From a virus, in IMG/VR virus record IMGVR_UViG_3300035698_004946, positions 1 to 37,957 of that record: DNA of 37,957 nucleotides; one strand, written 5' to 3'. Of the stretch, positions 10,701 through 17,613 are shown in pieces (the stretch's first letter is position 1; every line of letters starts with the position of its first letter). Under the pieces are notes generated by a model. That model ran no database searches, was not told the origin of the DNA, and was given only the letters and a program-made list of their open reading frames with translations. The position numbers were made by a program, and so were the translations under genes.

Positions 10701-13700
10701 CGGATCAGTTAGTGGTGAAACATTAAAAATGTCATTGTCAGGATCAAACGGTCATATGATTTGGAATGGTTCCAACTTATCGGTGAAGGGTGCGATTACT
10801 GTAACTGGCGGAAATGTCCCAACAACATCATCGATATCTGGGGCATTCGATACGGTTTCTCAATCATTCGCAACATCAATAACAGATCAAGGAATTTCAA
10901 TAACAAATTCGTATGCGTCGTCGTCAGCTTATTCTCAGTCATTTTCAACTGATATTACGGCACAAGGAATTTCAATTACTGATTCGTTTGCTTCTTCTTC
11001 TGGATACTCTCAATCATTTCAAGCAGATTTAACTGCTCAGGGATTGACATTAACTTCGGTATCACAGTCTAATGAAGGATATTCTCAATCGTTTCAGACA
11101 GATATAACCGCTCAAGGAATTTCAATAACGAATTCATACGCATCTTCATCTGCATATTCATCATCTGCTGCGACGTCGATCACAGCTCAAGGAATTACTA
11201 TTACAGCCAACGCTAATAATGTATCTGGTGCATTTGATGGAACTTCTTCGTCATTGGCCACATCGATTACAGCTCAAGGAATTTCAATAACGAATTCATA
11301 TGCATCTTCATCTGCGTATTCTCAATCGTTATCAACCGATATAACAGCTCAAGGAATTTCAATTACTGATTCGTTTGCTTCTTCTTCTGGATATTCGTCG
11401 TCATTTTCAACTGACATCACAGCTCAAGGAATTTCAATAACGAATTCATATGCATCTTCATCTGCGTATTCATCATCTGCTGCGACGTCGATCACAGCTC
11501 AAGGAATTTCAATTACAGATTCATTTGCATCTTCATCTGCATATTCATCATCTGCTGCAACAACTGTTACCGCTCAAGGAATTTCAATTACTCTGAATGA
11601 AACTGGTATTACTGATTCATATGCATCGTCTTCTTTATATTCGTCATCACTCGCAGATAATATCACTTCGGGTTCAAATAATGTTTCTGGGGCGTTTGAT
11701 GCCGTTTCTGGATCATTGGCGGGTGGTATTACTGATTCATATGCATCATCTTCTTTATATTCATCATCACTCGCAGATAATATCACTTCGGGTTCAAATA
11801 ATGTTTCTGGAGCATTTGATGAAGTTTCTGGATCTCTAGCAGATGATGTTACAAATTCATATGCATCGTCTTCTGCATATTCATCGTCGTTGGCTGGAGA
11901 TTTGACAAGTGCATCATTGTCAATATTCACAACGAATCAGGGGTTCGTATGGCGAGATGCAGCACCAACAGGTACTGGATTGTCTCTGACTGCAACCGAA
12001 CTTGGGTTCCATGTTGGAAGTACATGGACAACATACATGAACAACGATGGTAACTTTTATTTAAATGGAACTGGTGGATCTGGTAACGGCTTATCGTGGA
12101 ATTCGGGTACAAACGTATTGGCAGTATCTGGTACAATATACGCCATAGGTGGTACAATTGGTGGTGTAGCCGTATATAATGATTCGATACAGGCACCAAA
12201 CTTCAGTTTAGATTCATCTGGATCACTTGTTGCAAAAAACGCTAGTTTCACTGGATTTGTTAGTGCAAGTAGCGGTGAGGTTGGTGGATTTACACTTTCG
12301 GGTACTGCATTAACGTCTGTGGGTGGTAAAATTACGCTTGACGGTAGTAATGATTCTATAAGTGTTAGAGATTCAAATGGAGCGGCTAGATTCTTAGCAA
12401 ATACTGCATTGACACTACCAGATCCAACTGCGGGTGAAACTCTAACTGAAACTTCAACCACAACAACGCACGCAGTTTCTTGGGCTAATACTGGAATATC
12501 ATCATCAATTTATGTCCACCCAGTAACGTTCTCCCCAGCACCCACATTAACTGGTACGTACACAGTATCAGCTACACTTGGAGCACATGCAAGTAGGACT
12601 GTATATTGTGGTGATTCTGCATTTGACGGTAATGGTATAGCGTCGGCAACGGTTAAGTTACAAATTTTTAATGGTACCACGTTGATAGCTGAAAGTGGTA
12701 CTAGAACCATAACATCATATTCAGTAGATCAAGGTTGGAATACTACAGTAAGTTGGACTTCACATAAATTCACAGTAGATGCTGACTTAACATCGGGTAT
12801 TACAACATATACAGCGCAATGGCACATTGAAGAGAGTGGTGGGTGGTTTTCTGCAAAACCGCTGTCAACAGTCCCAGATTCATCGTTTAATTTGGCTGGA
12901 GAAACTATAAGTGCAACGTTGGAATTGGCAAAAACAACCATTAATGGTGGTGGATTTCAAGCAGTAGCCGCCGCAGACGCATACTTACGAGTTCAAGATT
13001 CAACACCAGCAGTATTGGTAGTTGGTCAACTTTCGGTAACTGGTAGTCAAGAAATATCAACAGATCTTACTGTTGGTGGGTTAACAACTACGGATCATCT
13101 GACGGTAGGTTCTGGTCATTCATTTGGAGCATCAACATCTAATAAGATAGTAGCAAGGGGATCTATAACATCTGAAGAATCAATTAACGCATTGGTTAAT
13201 GGATCAAATAACGTACTTGCTCAGTTTTTACTACGGGATTCTGAAGGAACTTCCAATAGTACTGGATTGGCAATTGCTGCAGTATCTGGTTCTGGATTGG
13301 CAGCAAACAAAGTATACATTGCCCCAGTTTATAGTGGATCTTTAAACTTCGGTAGTGAAATTTATTACGACTGGACTAATGTTCGGTGGGTGGTAGAACC
13401 GTCGCTCCACGTAGCAGGTACATTAAGTAAAACCGCTGGATCATTTATGATTGATCATCCAGATCCAGAAAAAACGGATACACATACTCTATGGCATTCG
13501 TTTGTTGAGTCTCCAACAGCTGGTGACAACATTTATAGATTCACAGTTGATGTGTATGATGGATCTGGCTGGACCCTCATACCAGATTATTTCCATTACT
13601 TAAACACTGATGTACAAATATGGGTAAATGCTGTTGATCATTTTGGTAGAGCATACGGTAAAATAACACCAGACAAAAACGCAGTGAGGGTATACGCAGA

Positions 13701-13800
13701 CACTGACGGTGAATATAATGTATTGGTAATAGCAACTAGAAAGGATGAAGCAGCTATCAAGTACTGGAATGGTGTAGAACGTGAGAAAATTATTGAATAA
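4774..13800 (+). CDS. Giant fibre-like structural protein (3008 residues)
   Basis: This is probably a tail fibre or other long surface appendage, judged by composition and repeats rather than one enzyme domain. It is rich in Ser, Thr, Gly and Asn, with many beta-strand/GS turns and no Cys clusters. Residues about 1-180 form a non-repetitive N-terminal region that may attach to the virion. Residues about 200-1750 look like serial Ig-like or beta-sandwich modules, two of them duplicated. At about 1840-1900 there is a GxxGxVYIGDY...YYYTG segment like those in other phage fibres. Residues about 2036-2360 are 25- and 40-residue tandem repeats. The C-terminus (about 2890-3000, FMIDHP...HSFVESP) resembles a C-terminal module that I recall in many phage and bacterial surface proteins. 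The start is set by GGAG at 4763-4766. Confidence 0.75.
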   Translation: MPRIKRIVEKQNLDQYVVFKEDRSVGSRYFAVTDLPQTLTGGKNGFLITGTRELELGTTVKVEITDVDGNPVYYEVAQGRPQYYEGRSKVVSVWVYDDTPIGQGKITILGELRKYRNESGDLIDIPDEWKDNYNVRWEYPIFINKSLPNETRVRFTSRPIISVTENIVNLKKRVPTIIQNSGSLSGSAGFPKAGHDWSRFNGNTEYKLTISGSTFSELMVPSEGIITVSSLNQTYTTKLKKILSDTEALATTPYFITSSNSIHASSYKEVIADFSDVSFISAYTSESFETDPSNDGTASFATVTITNLETFSGDVHRIKLYRRPIGSTVETDYELVQDQVIEAREELKDDSKTGTEYRTGTFRTQATIDSYWNTSSFFITASNNDSTLFQSVHLTSSATVKEFTSGSTTFPATYTFTTSSASEFLTQILTYESRSHAGTGTFTGSVYYESESISSGATQSFYVSASTEISTPSFIANNGSDNTIFILAEVSSSLAGTSQYTGSTYAYSSSVKNEYGFNNSVETPYVTGSEYNVSFSTIGLGEGSLEVFLSGSSFNNTTGSLGIIDDNHSYGQLIGSVKVGGVRTTLDFSENFEPTYNGTGVLNFVIRGAEWYIGDVSLKEYHETNFSPNQFVTTIQIPTTINDQTYEFKSEFFDVNSNLIDITVVSDKQSFYGGSLFGKSVNFSANRPSFTFNTPDISGSFVLTANPIAQAITFTTSTRGLVTGSITYASQAFDDSGSLIPSASYETSSYVTFLSNATHSVATEANGTGGNYLGTTGSFFVFSANDNVSSGTTFTLSGSSAGVTASIDSTGLYTASLHDDTDSGTVTLSASIADMLYEHTFTVSKDKSGGSEKLIMFASPSPIEYQESGSTIPTSDTVTFTIQQESLSGTIISGDFTVKKNDGTNITTSSLVGSVVGGTGNQTFTSSFYGNNTSSLTLQRSDFPLTASVNRDSITDTCYLFSTFGADVYPGTMTDLTDSGGTMTVANFTGSDNGYTVGNVEITASSEGKYDAVSINTSTDGLSGKQVFIRPVFGTVLKNKDGGDPDNTGNLEIEIVKFVDGRLVSSSVALGNVRLYSASVELNTSFNGIGDGTRLADVRYNAQISGSAITGSLLLTAEDTGSGILWDSITLADLQDGLPAGYVTANTRVFKRDPNTSTYNINSIGLTGSFYIPNKSDGSGTTYNRYVSIDPNWNGSADQMSWSYDTGGTSDIEVIGNDLDGGSVSEDAYATTTDLSLTFTYTDPTYANTMTTEETFYITVEGLDGSGSIDTLAHTILPISGTYFSTNPNSGLHQPAYLEFKTQTTTSGSVTDIISGSTSYLRKQSDNSNITASLPGGTVYRITKDDIDSLEVFEWYSGSALAVVDTISVSDITDGTNSVSYLIRPFFGTVLKNKDGGDPSNAGNLEIQLVKVSGSQEYILNSGDIKLYSASVELVGSMNGISAGTATGSPYNGSGILPYHAQISGSAITGSLTIIAKSGSVVADTITLADLQDGKPAGYISTDSGRTLIRSGSNEYTPSTLGITGSFYIPNQSDGTGVVYSRYVGIDPNWTGTVDQMSWSYEPGGSTDIAVTVSDVDGNSVSEDSYANTKDLSVTFTYVDPTYGTSLTTEETFHVVSDGTDGIAAPSGILNLDDNNRVWQYSPNTGVYTPTDVTNGITASFYIGDTVTATRGWPITISGTNLQTGSENTGLRTDDWANVSIDVDGGGTSNMTIAFTSASITIKEQFTIVSEPRNAFGLSFSPESFVVPAGPTGDVISGLPNTVDVYLYVDGELETDYTTWTWASSSANMSALVATDKETIAVDSFTPSTLETALVSVTASKAYSDYTTTLQGSFTVTKAYQGRQGPGVVYIGDYDDLLANWPLQNDDVRRDIVTHGSTYYYYTGSDGDLKSTISSNNGHPTGSNTTDYWGTFTNFAAVATDILLAQDAYIGKVLNIGTNEVSGEANIALNGGIDSPYISLGQSVQNYAQSGFYLGSGSVSGETLKMSLSGSNGHMIWNGSNLSVKGAITVTGGNVPTTSSISGAFDTVSQSFATSITDQGISITNSYASSSAYSQSFSTDITAQGISITDSFASSSGYSQSFQADLTAQGLTLTSVSQSNEGYSQSFQTDITAQGISITNSYASSSAYSSSAATSITAQGITITANANNVSGAFDGTSSSLATSITAQGISITNSYASSSAYSQSLSTDITAQGISITDSFASSSGYSSSFSTDITAQGISITNSYASSSAYSSSAATSITAQGISITDSFASSSAYSSSAATTVTAQGISITLNETGITDSYASSSLYSSSLADNITSGSNNVSGAFDAVSGSLAGGITDSYASSSLYSSSLADNITSGSNNVSGAFDEVSGSLADDVTNSYASSSAYSSSLAGDLTSASLSIFTTNQGFVWRDAAPTGTGLSLTATELGFHVGSTWTTYMNNDGNFYLNGTGGSGNGLSWNSGTNVLAVSGTIYAIGGTIGGVAVYNDSIQAPNFSLDSSGSLVAKNASFTGFVSASSGEVGGFTLSGTALTSVGGKITLDGSNDSISVRDSNGAARFLANTALTLPDPTAGETLTETSTTTTHAVSWANTGISSSIYVHPVTFSPAPTLTGTYTVSATLGAHASRTVYCGDSAFDGNGIASATVKLQIFNGTTLIAESGTRTITSYSVDQGWNTTVSWTSHKFTVDADLTSGITTYTAQWHIEESGGWFSAKPLSTVPDSSFNLAGETISATLELAKTTINGGGFQAVAAADAYLRVQDSTPAVLVVGQLSVTGSQEISTDLTVGGLTTTDHLTVGSGHSFGASTSNKIVARGSITSEESINALVNGSNNVLAQFLLRDSEGTSNSTGLAIAAVSGSGLAANKVYIAPVYSGSLNFGSEIYYDWTNVRWVVEPSLHVAGTLSKTAGSFMIDHPDPEKTDTHTLWHSFVESPTAGDNIYRFTVDVYDGSGWTLIPDYFHYLNTDVQIWVNAVDHFGRAYGKITPDKNAVRVYADTDGEYNVLVIATRKDEAAIKYWNGVEREKIIE
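7852..8575 (+). repeat. Internal duplicated fibre module, copy 1
   Basis: About 240 residues starting at V1027 of the fibre protein (FIRPVFGTVLKNKDGG) recur 354 residues later. Shared blocks include GTVLKNKDGGDP, LYSASVEL, HAQISGSAITGSL-like text, TLADLQDG, IDPNW, DQMSWSY and TTEETF. Divergence at both protein and DNA level shows that the duplication is old. Confidence 0.8.
8914..9642 (+). repeat. Internal duplicated fibre module, copy 2
   Basis: Second copy of the module, starting at about Y1381 (LIRPFFGTVLKNKDGG) and ending after the TTEETF block near 9642. Differences from copy 1 are spread along its length and there is a short extra segment after the SMNGIS block. A separate run of about 110 residues (8576-8913) divides the copies. 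Confidence 0.8.
10879..11604 (+). repeat. 75-base in-frame tandem repeats (25-residue units)
   Basis: Units of the form ITAQGISITNSYASSSAYS plus a 6-residue spacer repeat every 25 residues. The first two units begin at 10879 and 10954, exactly 75 bases apart. Some copies diverge (LTAQGLTLTSVSQSNEGYS), and one is interrupted by a NNVSGAFD segment. Several copies share long near-identical DNA (for example those starting near 11272 and 11422), which points to recent copying. The regular hydrophobic spacing suits a trimeric fibre shaft. Confidence 0.85.
11605..11844 (+). repeat. Two 120-base in-frame tandem repeats (40-residue units)
   Basis: GITDSYASSSLYSSSLADN followed by ITSGSNNVSGAFD occurs at 11605-11724 and again at 11725-11844, differing at only a few bases. 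A third, diverged partial copy follows (DDVTNSYASSSAYSSSLAG). The units fuse the 25-residue motif with the NVSGAFD segment seen once earlier. Confidence 0.85.
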
Positions 13801-13811
13801 TAGTTACACGT

Positions 13812-13820
13812 ATATTTATA
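13812..13820 (+). promoter_or_regulatory. ATATTTATA motif, candidate late promoter
   Basis: The 9-base motif lies 21 bases before the ATG at 13842 and continues as TGAGAA, exactly as in the copy at 33781. Four other exact copies precede structural genes. It fills the only gap between the fibre gene and the metallopeptidase gene. Confidence 0.45.
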
Positions 13821-13841
13821 TGAGAAACGAGAGTACATAAA

Positions 13842-16256
13842 ATGAACGAACTTTCTATACAATTAGCAGACTTATTTTTAGTAGACGACGTATTAGAACT
13901 CCTTCCAACTGAAGAAGAAATACTAGAGTATGTGCAAACTGATTCATTTAAAAATGTTTTAGACGAATTGACAAATACTAGCGTAGGCGGTGGATTGTTA
14001 GCAGTTGATGATGGTCCAAACTATCATTACAAAAATCATTCTATTTATAAGAGAGTTACAAAAGAAAGAGCAGAGCAGATTGGATGGTCTGTTATCAACT
14101 ATATTATAGATGGTGCATCTGATGATGATGACAACCCACCAATATATCCAAATGGGCCAGTAGATTCTGTATCATTTTTCCCTGCAGGTGATGCAGGAAA
14201 AAAAACGCCAACAAATCAGCAAGATTTAGTTGGTAGTGAAGCATGGAATAAGTGGTTTACTCATGTTACCAGGCGAGCTGCTATGGTTGGGTATGAATTG
14301 GTAAAAAGCAGAGAAACTAGAATAAATACTGCAGCAGAAAAACGTATAACAAGTAAGCAATCTAAAGCAGATGCAAAAGAAAAGCCACAAATTTCAGAAT
14401 CAGTTACATTATTTGAATATGAATCTGAAGATGGTGATAAGGCAATTACAGAAGATTTAATTCAGTTTGCCATTAAAGAACTTAGCATTAGAGAACGACC
14501 TCCGATAAAATTAACAGATAGCAGAGAAGATATTTCTACTACTGCTTATTATAATCCAATGTCATTTGACATTAAAATTTATACCAAAGGAAGAGCGCTA
14601 GCAGATTATCTAAGATCAGTAGTTCATGAGTTAGTTCATCATAAGCAGAATGAAGATGGTAGACTTGGGGCTATTGCAGAAGACGGAAGTAAATGGGCAA
14701 TAGATCAAACAGATCCATTAGAAACAGAAGCACATGCGCTAGCTGGGGATATCATAACCAAATTTAAGAAGGTTTCAGAAAAGAACATATATCTAAATGA
14801 AGCAATTAGTATAGACGTAAAAATTGGTGATACGATATTAACTGGCAAATTTAAAAATAAGAAAACTATAGTAAAGGCCATTGGAACAGATGAGCATGGA
14901 ATGCCAACAATAAACGGAAGAAAGGTTGTAACATTTAGAAAGGCTAAACTAAACGAAAATCCAGATTGGGTTGGTAGTTTAGTTCAATATGATGAGCGAG
15001 ATGCAAGAGCCTTTAGCTCATATAAGGGAAAAACGTATGTTGCAAGAAATCATGATACATATCATGATGAATTATCAATGCATTTATTGGATGAAGATTT
15101 TATAGATGAAGATGAGTTTGATTTACTACCAACCGATAGAGATGATTGGGAATATCCAGGTAGAATTTGGATAAGACGTAAGGTAATATCATTTTGGAAA
15201 TATCCACCAAATAAGTCAGTATTATTAAAAATACTAAAATCAATTGAACGTCAATTGAAAATTAAAATTATTGGCAATAAATACAAATTAGAAATATATC
15301 TTGGAAAGAAGACAGCAGGAAAGGATGAAAAGGGAACTAGAATTATAAAACCTTCTGAGTATACTGGAAGTAATACTGCTAAGGGAATAGATATTGATCA
15401 TGGAAAATCTCCTATGATTAAAAAGAAAAAGAAGATTCAAGGTAAATTGGGTTCTGAAAAACCAATTAGAGGTGCTAGACGTGGAGAAACACCGGCTCAG
15501 ACTCGTAACAGACTTGGTATAAATGAAGATATTCCTTCAGACGTATTGAACAGCTTCAAAACTCAGGATTCACTAAATCCTAAAATTTGGAATGATAGCA
15601 AACTAAAATCAGATGTTCGCACCAAACTGCTAATAATAGCAGAAGAATTTTTTGAAGGATTAGAATTTAATGAAGGTGTAAAAATACAAGACATTACACT
15701 TACTGGAAGTATTTCAAATTTCAATTGGTCTAAATTTTCTGACATAGATCTTCATATTAGAATTAAATTTTCTGATATAGACGAAAACGAAGATTTAGTT
15801 CGCAATTTAGTATTGGCTAAGAAGACTGTATGGAATACAAAGCACGATATTAAGATTCATGGGTTTCCTGTAGAAGTATTTGTAGAAAACATTGGAGAAA
15901 CTCATATAGCGTCTGGTCTATATTCCATAGTAAAGGATAATTGGATCAGTGTTCCTAACAAAGACGTGTCTACTATTGATATAGATGATGTAGTCAGCAA
16001 GGCAGATAATTTTATGAGAATGATTCCAATTTTAGAAGGTTATATGAATGACGCTAAATATGATAAGGTAATTAGTGCAATTGAAGATATTCAAGATAAG
16101 TTAAAAAGAATGAGACAAAGCGGATTAGAATCTGGTGGGGAATTATCTGTAGAAAATCTTGCATTTAAAGCTTTACGAAGATCGCCATTCATTCAACAAA
16201 TTGTCGATATGAAAAAAGACGCATACGACAAAAAAATGACAATAGAGCAGCAATAA
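13842..16256 (+). CDS. Multidomain protein: zinc metallopeptidase motif plus nucleotidyltransferase motif
   Basis: This 804-residue protein has at least two enzyme-like domains. HELVHH at residues 262-267 is the HExxH zinc-peptidase motif, with E294 or E296 in LETEAHALAGD as a plausible third ligand. Near the C-terminus GSISNFNW (G622, S623) and DIDLH (D634, D636), with E678 in FPVEVF, form the GS...DxD...E pattern of polymerase-beta-type nucleotidyltransferases. The remainder is an acidic N-terminal helical region, an unassigned middle (about 375-490), a very basic linker (about 515-555) and a helical tail. Sites ISES (184), LNEA (318), LNEN (370) and INED (560) sit between domains and resemble prohead-protease sites. 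Its place among late genes and its upstream ATATTTATA motif suggest a virion-associated role. The substrates are unknown. Confidence 0.7.
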   Translation: MNELSIQLADLFLVDDVLELLPTEEEILEYVQTDSFKNVLDELTNTSVGGGLLAVDDGPNYHYKNHSIYKRVTKERAEQIGWSVINYIIDGASDDDDNPPIYPNGPVDSVSFFPAGDAGKKTPTNQQDLVGSEAWNKWFTHVTRRAAMVGYELVKSRETRINTAAEKRITSKQSKADAKEKPQISESVTLFEYESEDGDKAITEDLIQFAIKELSIRERPPIKLTDSREDISTTAYYNPMSFDIKIYTKGRALADYLRSVVHELVHHKQNEDGRLGAIAEDGSKWAIDQTDPLETEAHALAGDIITKFKKVSEKNIYLNEAISIDVKIGDTILTGKFKNKKTIVKAIGTDEHGMPTINGRKVVTFRKAKLNENPDWVGSLVQYDERDARAFSSYKGKTYVARNHDTYHDELSMHLLDEDFIDEDEFDLLPTDRDDWEYPGRIWIRRKVISFWKYPPNKSVLLKILKSIERQLKIKIIGNKYKLEIYLGKKTAGKDEKGTRIIKPSEYTGSNTAKGIDIDHGKSPMIKKKKKIQGKLGSEKPIRGARRGETPAQTRNRLGINEDIPSDVLNSFKTQDSLNPKIWNDSKLKSDVRTKLLIIAEEFFEGLEFNEGVKIQDITLTGSISNFNWSKFSDIDLHIRIKFSDIDENEDLVRNLVLAKKTVWNTKHDIKIHGFPVEVFVENIGETHIASGLYSIVKDNWISVPNKDVSTIDIDDVVSKADNFMRMIPILEGYMNDAKYDKVISAIEDIQDKLKRMRQSGLESGGELSVENLAFKALRRSPFIQQIVDMKKDAYDKKMTIEQQ

Positions 16257-16270
16257 AAAGGTTATAGGTT

Positions 16271-16918
16271 ATGTTAATAAAGGTAAAGGACGGTACGTAC
16301 AATAAGACAGATTCTAGAAATAAGATGCATAAGTCGCGTCGTAAAATTCTAGATGTAATGAATGGCGATTACAGAAAGGACACATTTGGATGGACCGAAT
16401 CTCAAGATGATCGCCAAGAGCGATTGAGCAGAGAAGAAGAAAATAGAAGAGCTAAATCTGAAATTTTTAAAGAGTTTAGAGTACCTTCTTTTTGTCCTAA
16501 ATGTAATCAGCATATGAAGAACAAATTTGATACCAAATTCTACTATAGAACTGGACATTGTTTCACATGTCAACAAGATTTTGAACACAAACTTAGGGTT
16601 ACTGGATTGTATCCACTATGGGAACGTATTAAAGTTTTTGAAAACGAAATTTCAATTTTAACTGAGTTAAAGGTACAATTTACAGAAGCACTATCTGAAG
16701 ACTCAGATTCTAAATCAGAATTAGTATCAGCTAACGGTATTATAACAGGATTTGAATTTGCAGGCAATTGGGAAGCCATAAGAGATGGAATTCAGACCGA
16801 ATTGGATGATATCGTATATATACTACCAGAAGCTAATAAAGAATTAAACCGCATGCGACAAGAATTGGTGATCAAAGATGATGAAAAAATTGTGGAACAA
16901 TATAGTACTAATCGGTAG
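16271..16918 (+). CDS. Zinc-ribbon protein of unknown function
   Basis: A 215-residue protein I do not recognise. A likely zinc ribbon is formed by C75-x2-C78 (CPKCNQ) and C97-x2-C100 (CFTCQQ). The region before it is strongly charged, and the region after it is predicted helical and rich in Glu. There is no signal or membrane segment. AAGG and AGG before the ATG give a weak ribosome binding site. It follows the metallopeptidase/nucleotidyltransferase gene by 14 bases and overlaps the next gene by 41 bases, so the run down to terL is probably one late transcript. Confidence 0.7.
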   Translation: MLIKVKDGTYNKTDSRNKMHKSRRKILDVMNGDYRKDTFGWTESQDDRQERLSREEENRRAKSEIFKEFRVPSFCPKCNQHMKNKFDTKFYYRTGHCFTCQQDFEHKLRVTGLYPLWERIKVFENEISILTELKVQFTEALSEDSDSKSELVSANGIITGFEFAGNWEAIRDGIQTELDDIVYILPEANKELNRMRQELVIKDDEKIVEQYSTNR

Positions 16919-17198
16919 TGGAATACTATTTCTAATAGTTGCGTTTTTGTATTTAACTAGAGGAGACGCAGATGCAGTTAAGGAAAAGTATCAAGAAATG
17001 GTAAATAAAAATAGAGGTCGACGCGACGCCCTATACGAACGAGAAGTAGAGACTGCAGCCAATAAGGCAAAGGCAAAGTCAGAGTTGAAGGATATTCAAA
17101 ACAAGGCTAAGATTATTGAAGATAGGATAAACTCTAGAACTCCAGATAAGACTGGAAACGCAATTGATGATTTTCAAAGAAAGTATGGTAATGAATAA
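16878..17198 (+). CDS. Small membrane-anchored coiled-coil protein, possible inner-membrane spanin
   Basis: About 106 residues with one N-terminal transmembrane helix (about 8-27, NIVLIGSGILFLIVAFLYL) after a short basic start. A long charged helix follows, rich in Lys, Glu and Ala, with no further hydrophobic segments. This N-in, coiled-coil-out design is that of phage inner-membrane spanins (Rz type), which span the periplasm in lysis. The next gene encodes an exported helical protein, which fits a pair, but no lysin or holin is adjacent. The function is therefore inferred from topology only. Two ATGs stand in tandem at 16878 and 16881. Confidence 0.65.
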   Translation: MMKKLWNNIVLIGSGILFLIVAFLYLTRGDADAVKEKYQEMVNKNRGRRDALYEREVETAANKAKAKSELKDIQNKAKIIEDRINSRTPDKTGNAIDDFQRKYGNE

Positions 17199-17613
17199 TA
17201 TGAAAAAGATTCTATTAGCATTGCTGTTTGTTTTAATGCTAGGAGTTCAAAATGTACAGGCCCAGGATAGCACAGATACGGTAACAATTCCTAAAACAGA
17301 ACTTCAAGCGTTTTTTACTCAAGTAGATTCGCTGCAAACTGATAATGCAGATTTACGAACTCTACTTGGTTTTAAGAAATTAGAAATTAGAAAATTAGAG
17401 TTTATTGTAGAACAGGATAGTCTACTACTAGGATTTAAGGATCAACGTATTCGGCTGCTAGAAGACGAAATACAATCACATACTGATTATATAACACATC
17501 TAGAGAAGAGAGGTTGGAGACAAAGCAAGGTATTGTGGTTTTTAAACGGTGCAGCTACCATACTGGTATCCTCTATAGTGTTACAGAACATTAATAGTTC
17601 AGGAGGAAACTAA
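17191..17613 (+). CDS. Exported coiled-coil protein with C-terminal membrane segment
   Basis: The protein starts with a clear Sec signal peptide (KKILLALLFVLMLG, then VQAQD as the likely cleavage region). A helical middle segment with heptad-like Leu spacing follows (LRTLLGFKKLEIRKLEF, IRLLEDEI). A hydrophobic segment near the end (VLWFLNGAATILVSSIVL) may be a transmembrane helix. There is no lipobox cysteine, so it is not a classical outer-membrane spanin. I chose ATG 17191, with AAAGAAAG upstream; ATG 17200 is also possible. Longer starts at 17164 or 17167 would place charged residues before the signal peptide. It overlaps the previous gene by 8 bases and its stop overlaps the terL ATG. Confidence 0.7.
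   Translation: MNNMKKILLALLFVLMLGVQNVQAQDSTDTVTIPKTELQAFFTQVDSLQTDNADLRTLLGFKKLEIRKLEFIVEQDSLLLGFKDQRIRLLEDEIQSHTDYITHLEKRGWRQSKVLWFLNGAATILVSSIVLQNINSSGGN

Noticed and set aside
11597-11839. Plus-strand frame in the 120-base repeats
   Set aside because: It is an out-of-frame reading of the fibre repeats; its low-complexity His/Leu/Arg content is not gene-like.
10879-11844. Regularly spaced repeats that could suggest a CRISPR array or non-coding repeat locus
   Set aside because: The units are exact multiples of three, remain in the long fibre frame and encode conserved peptide repeats, with no unique spacers.
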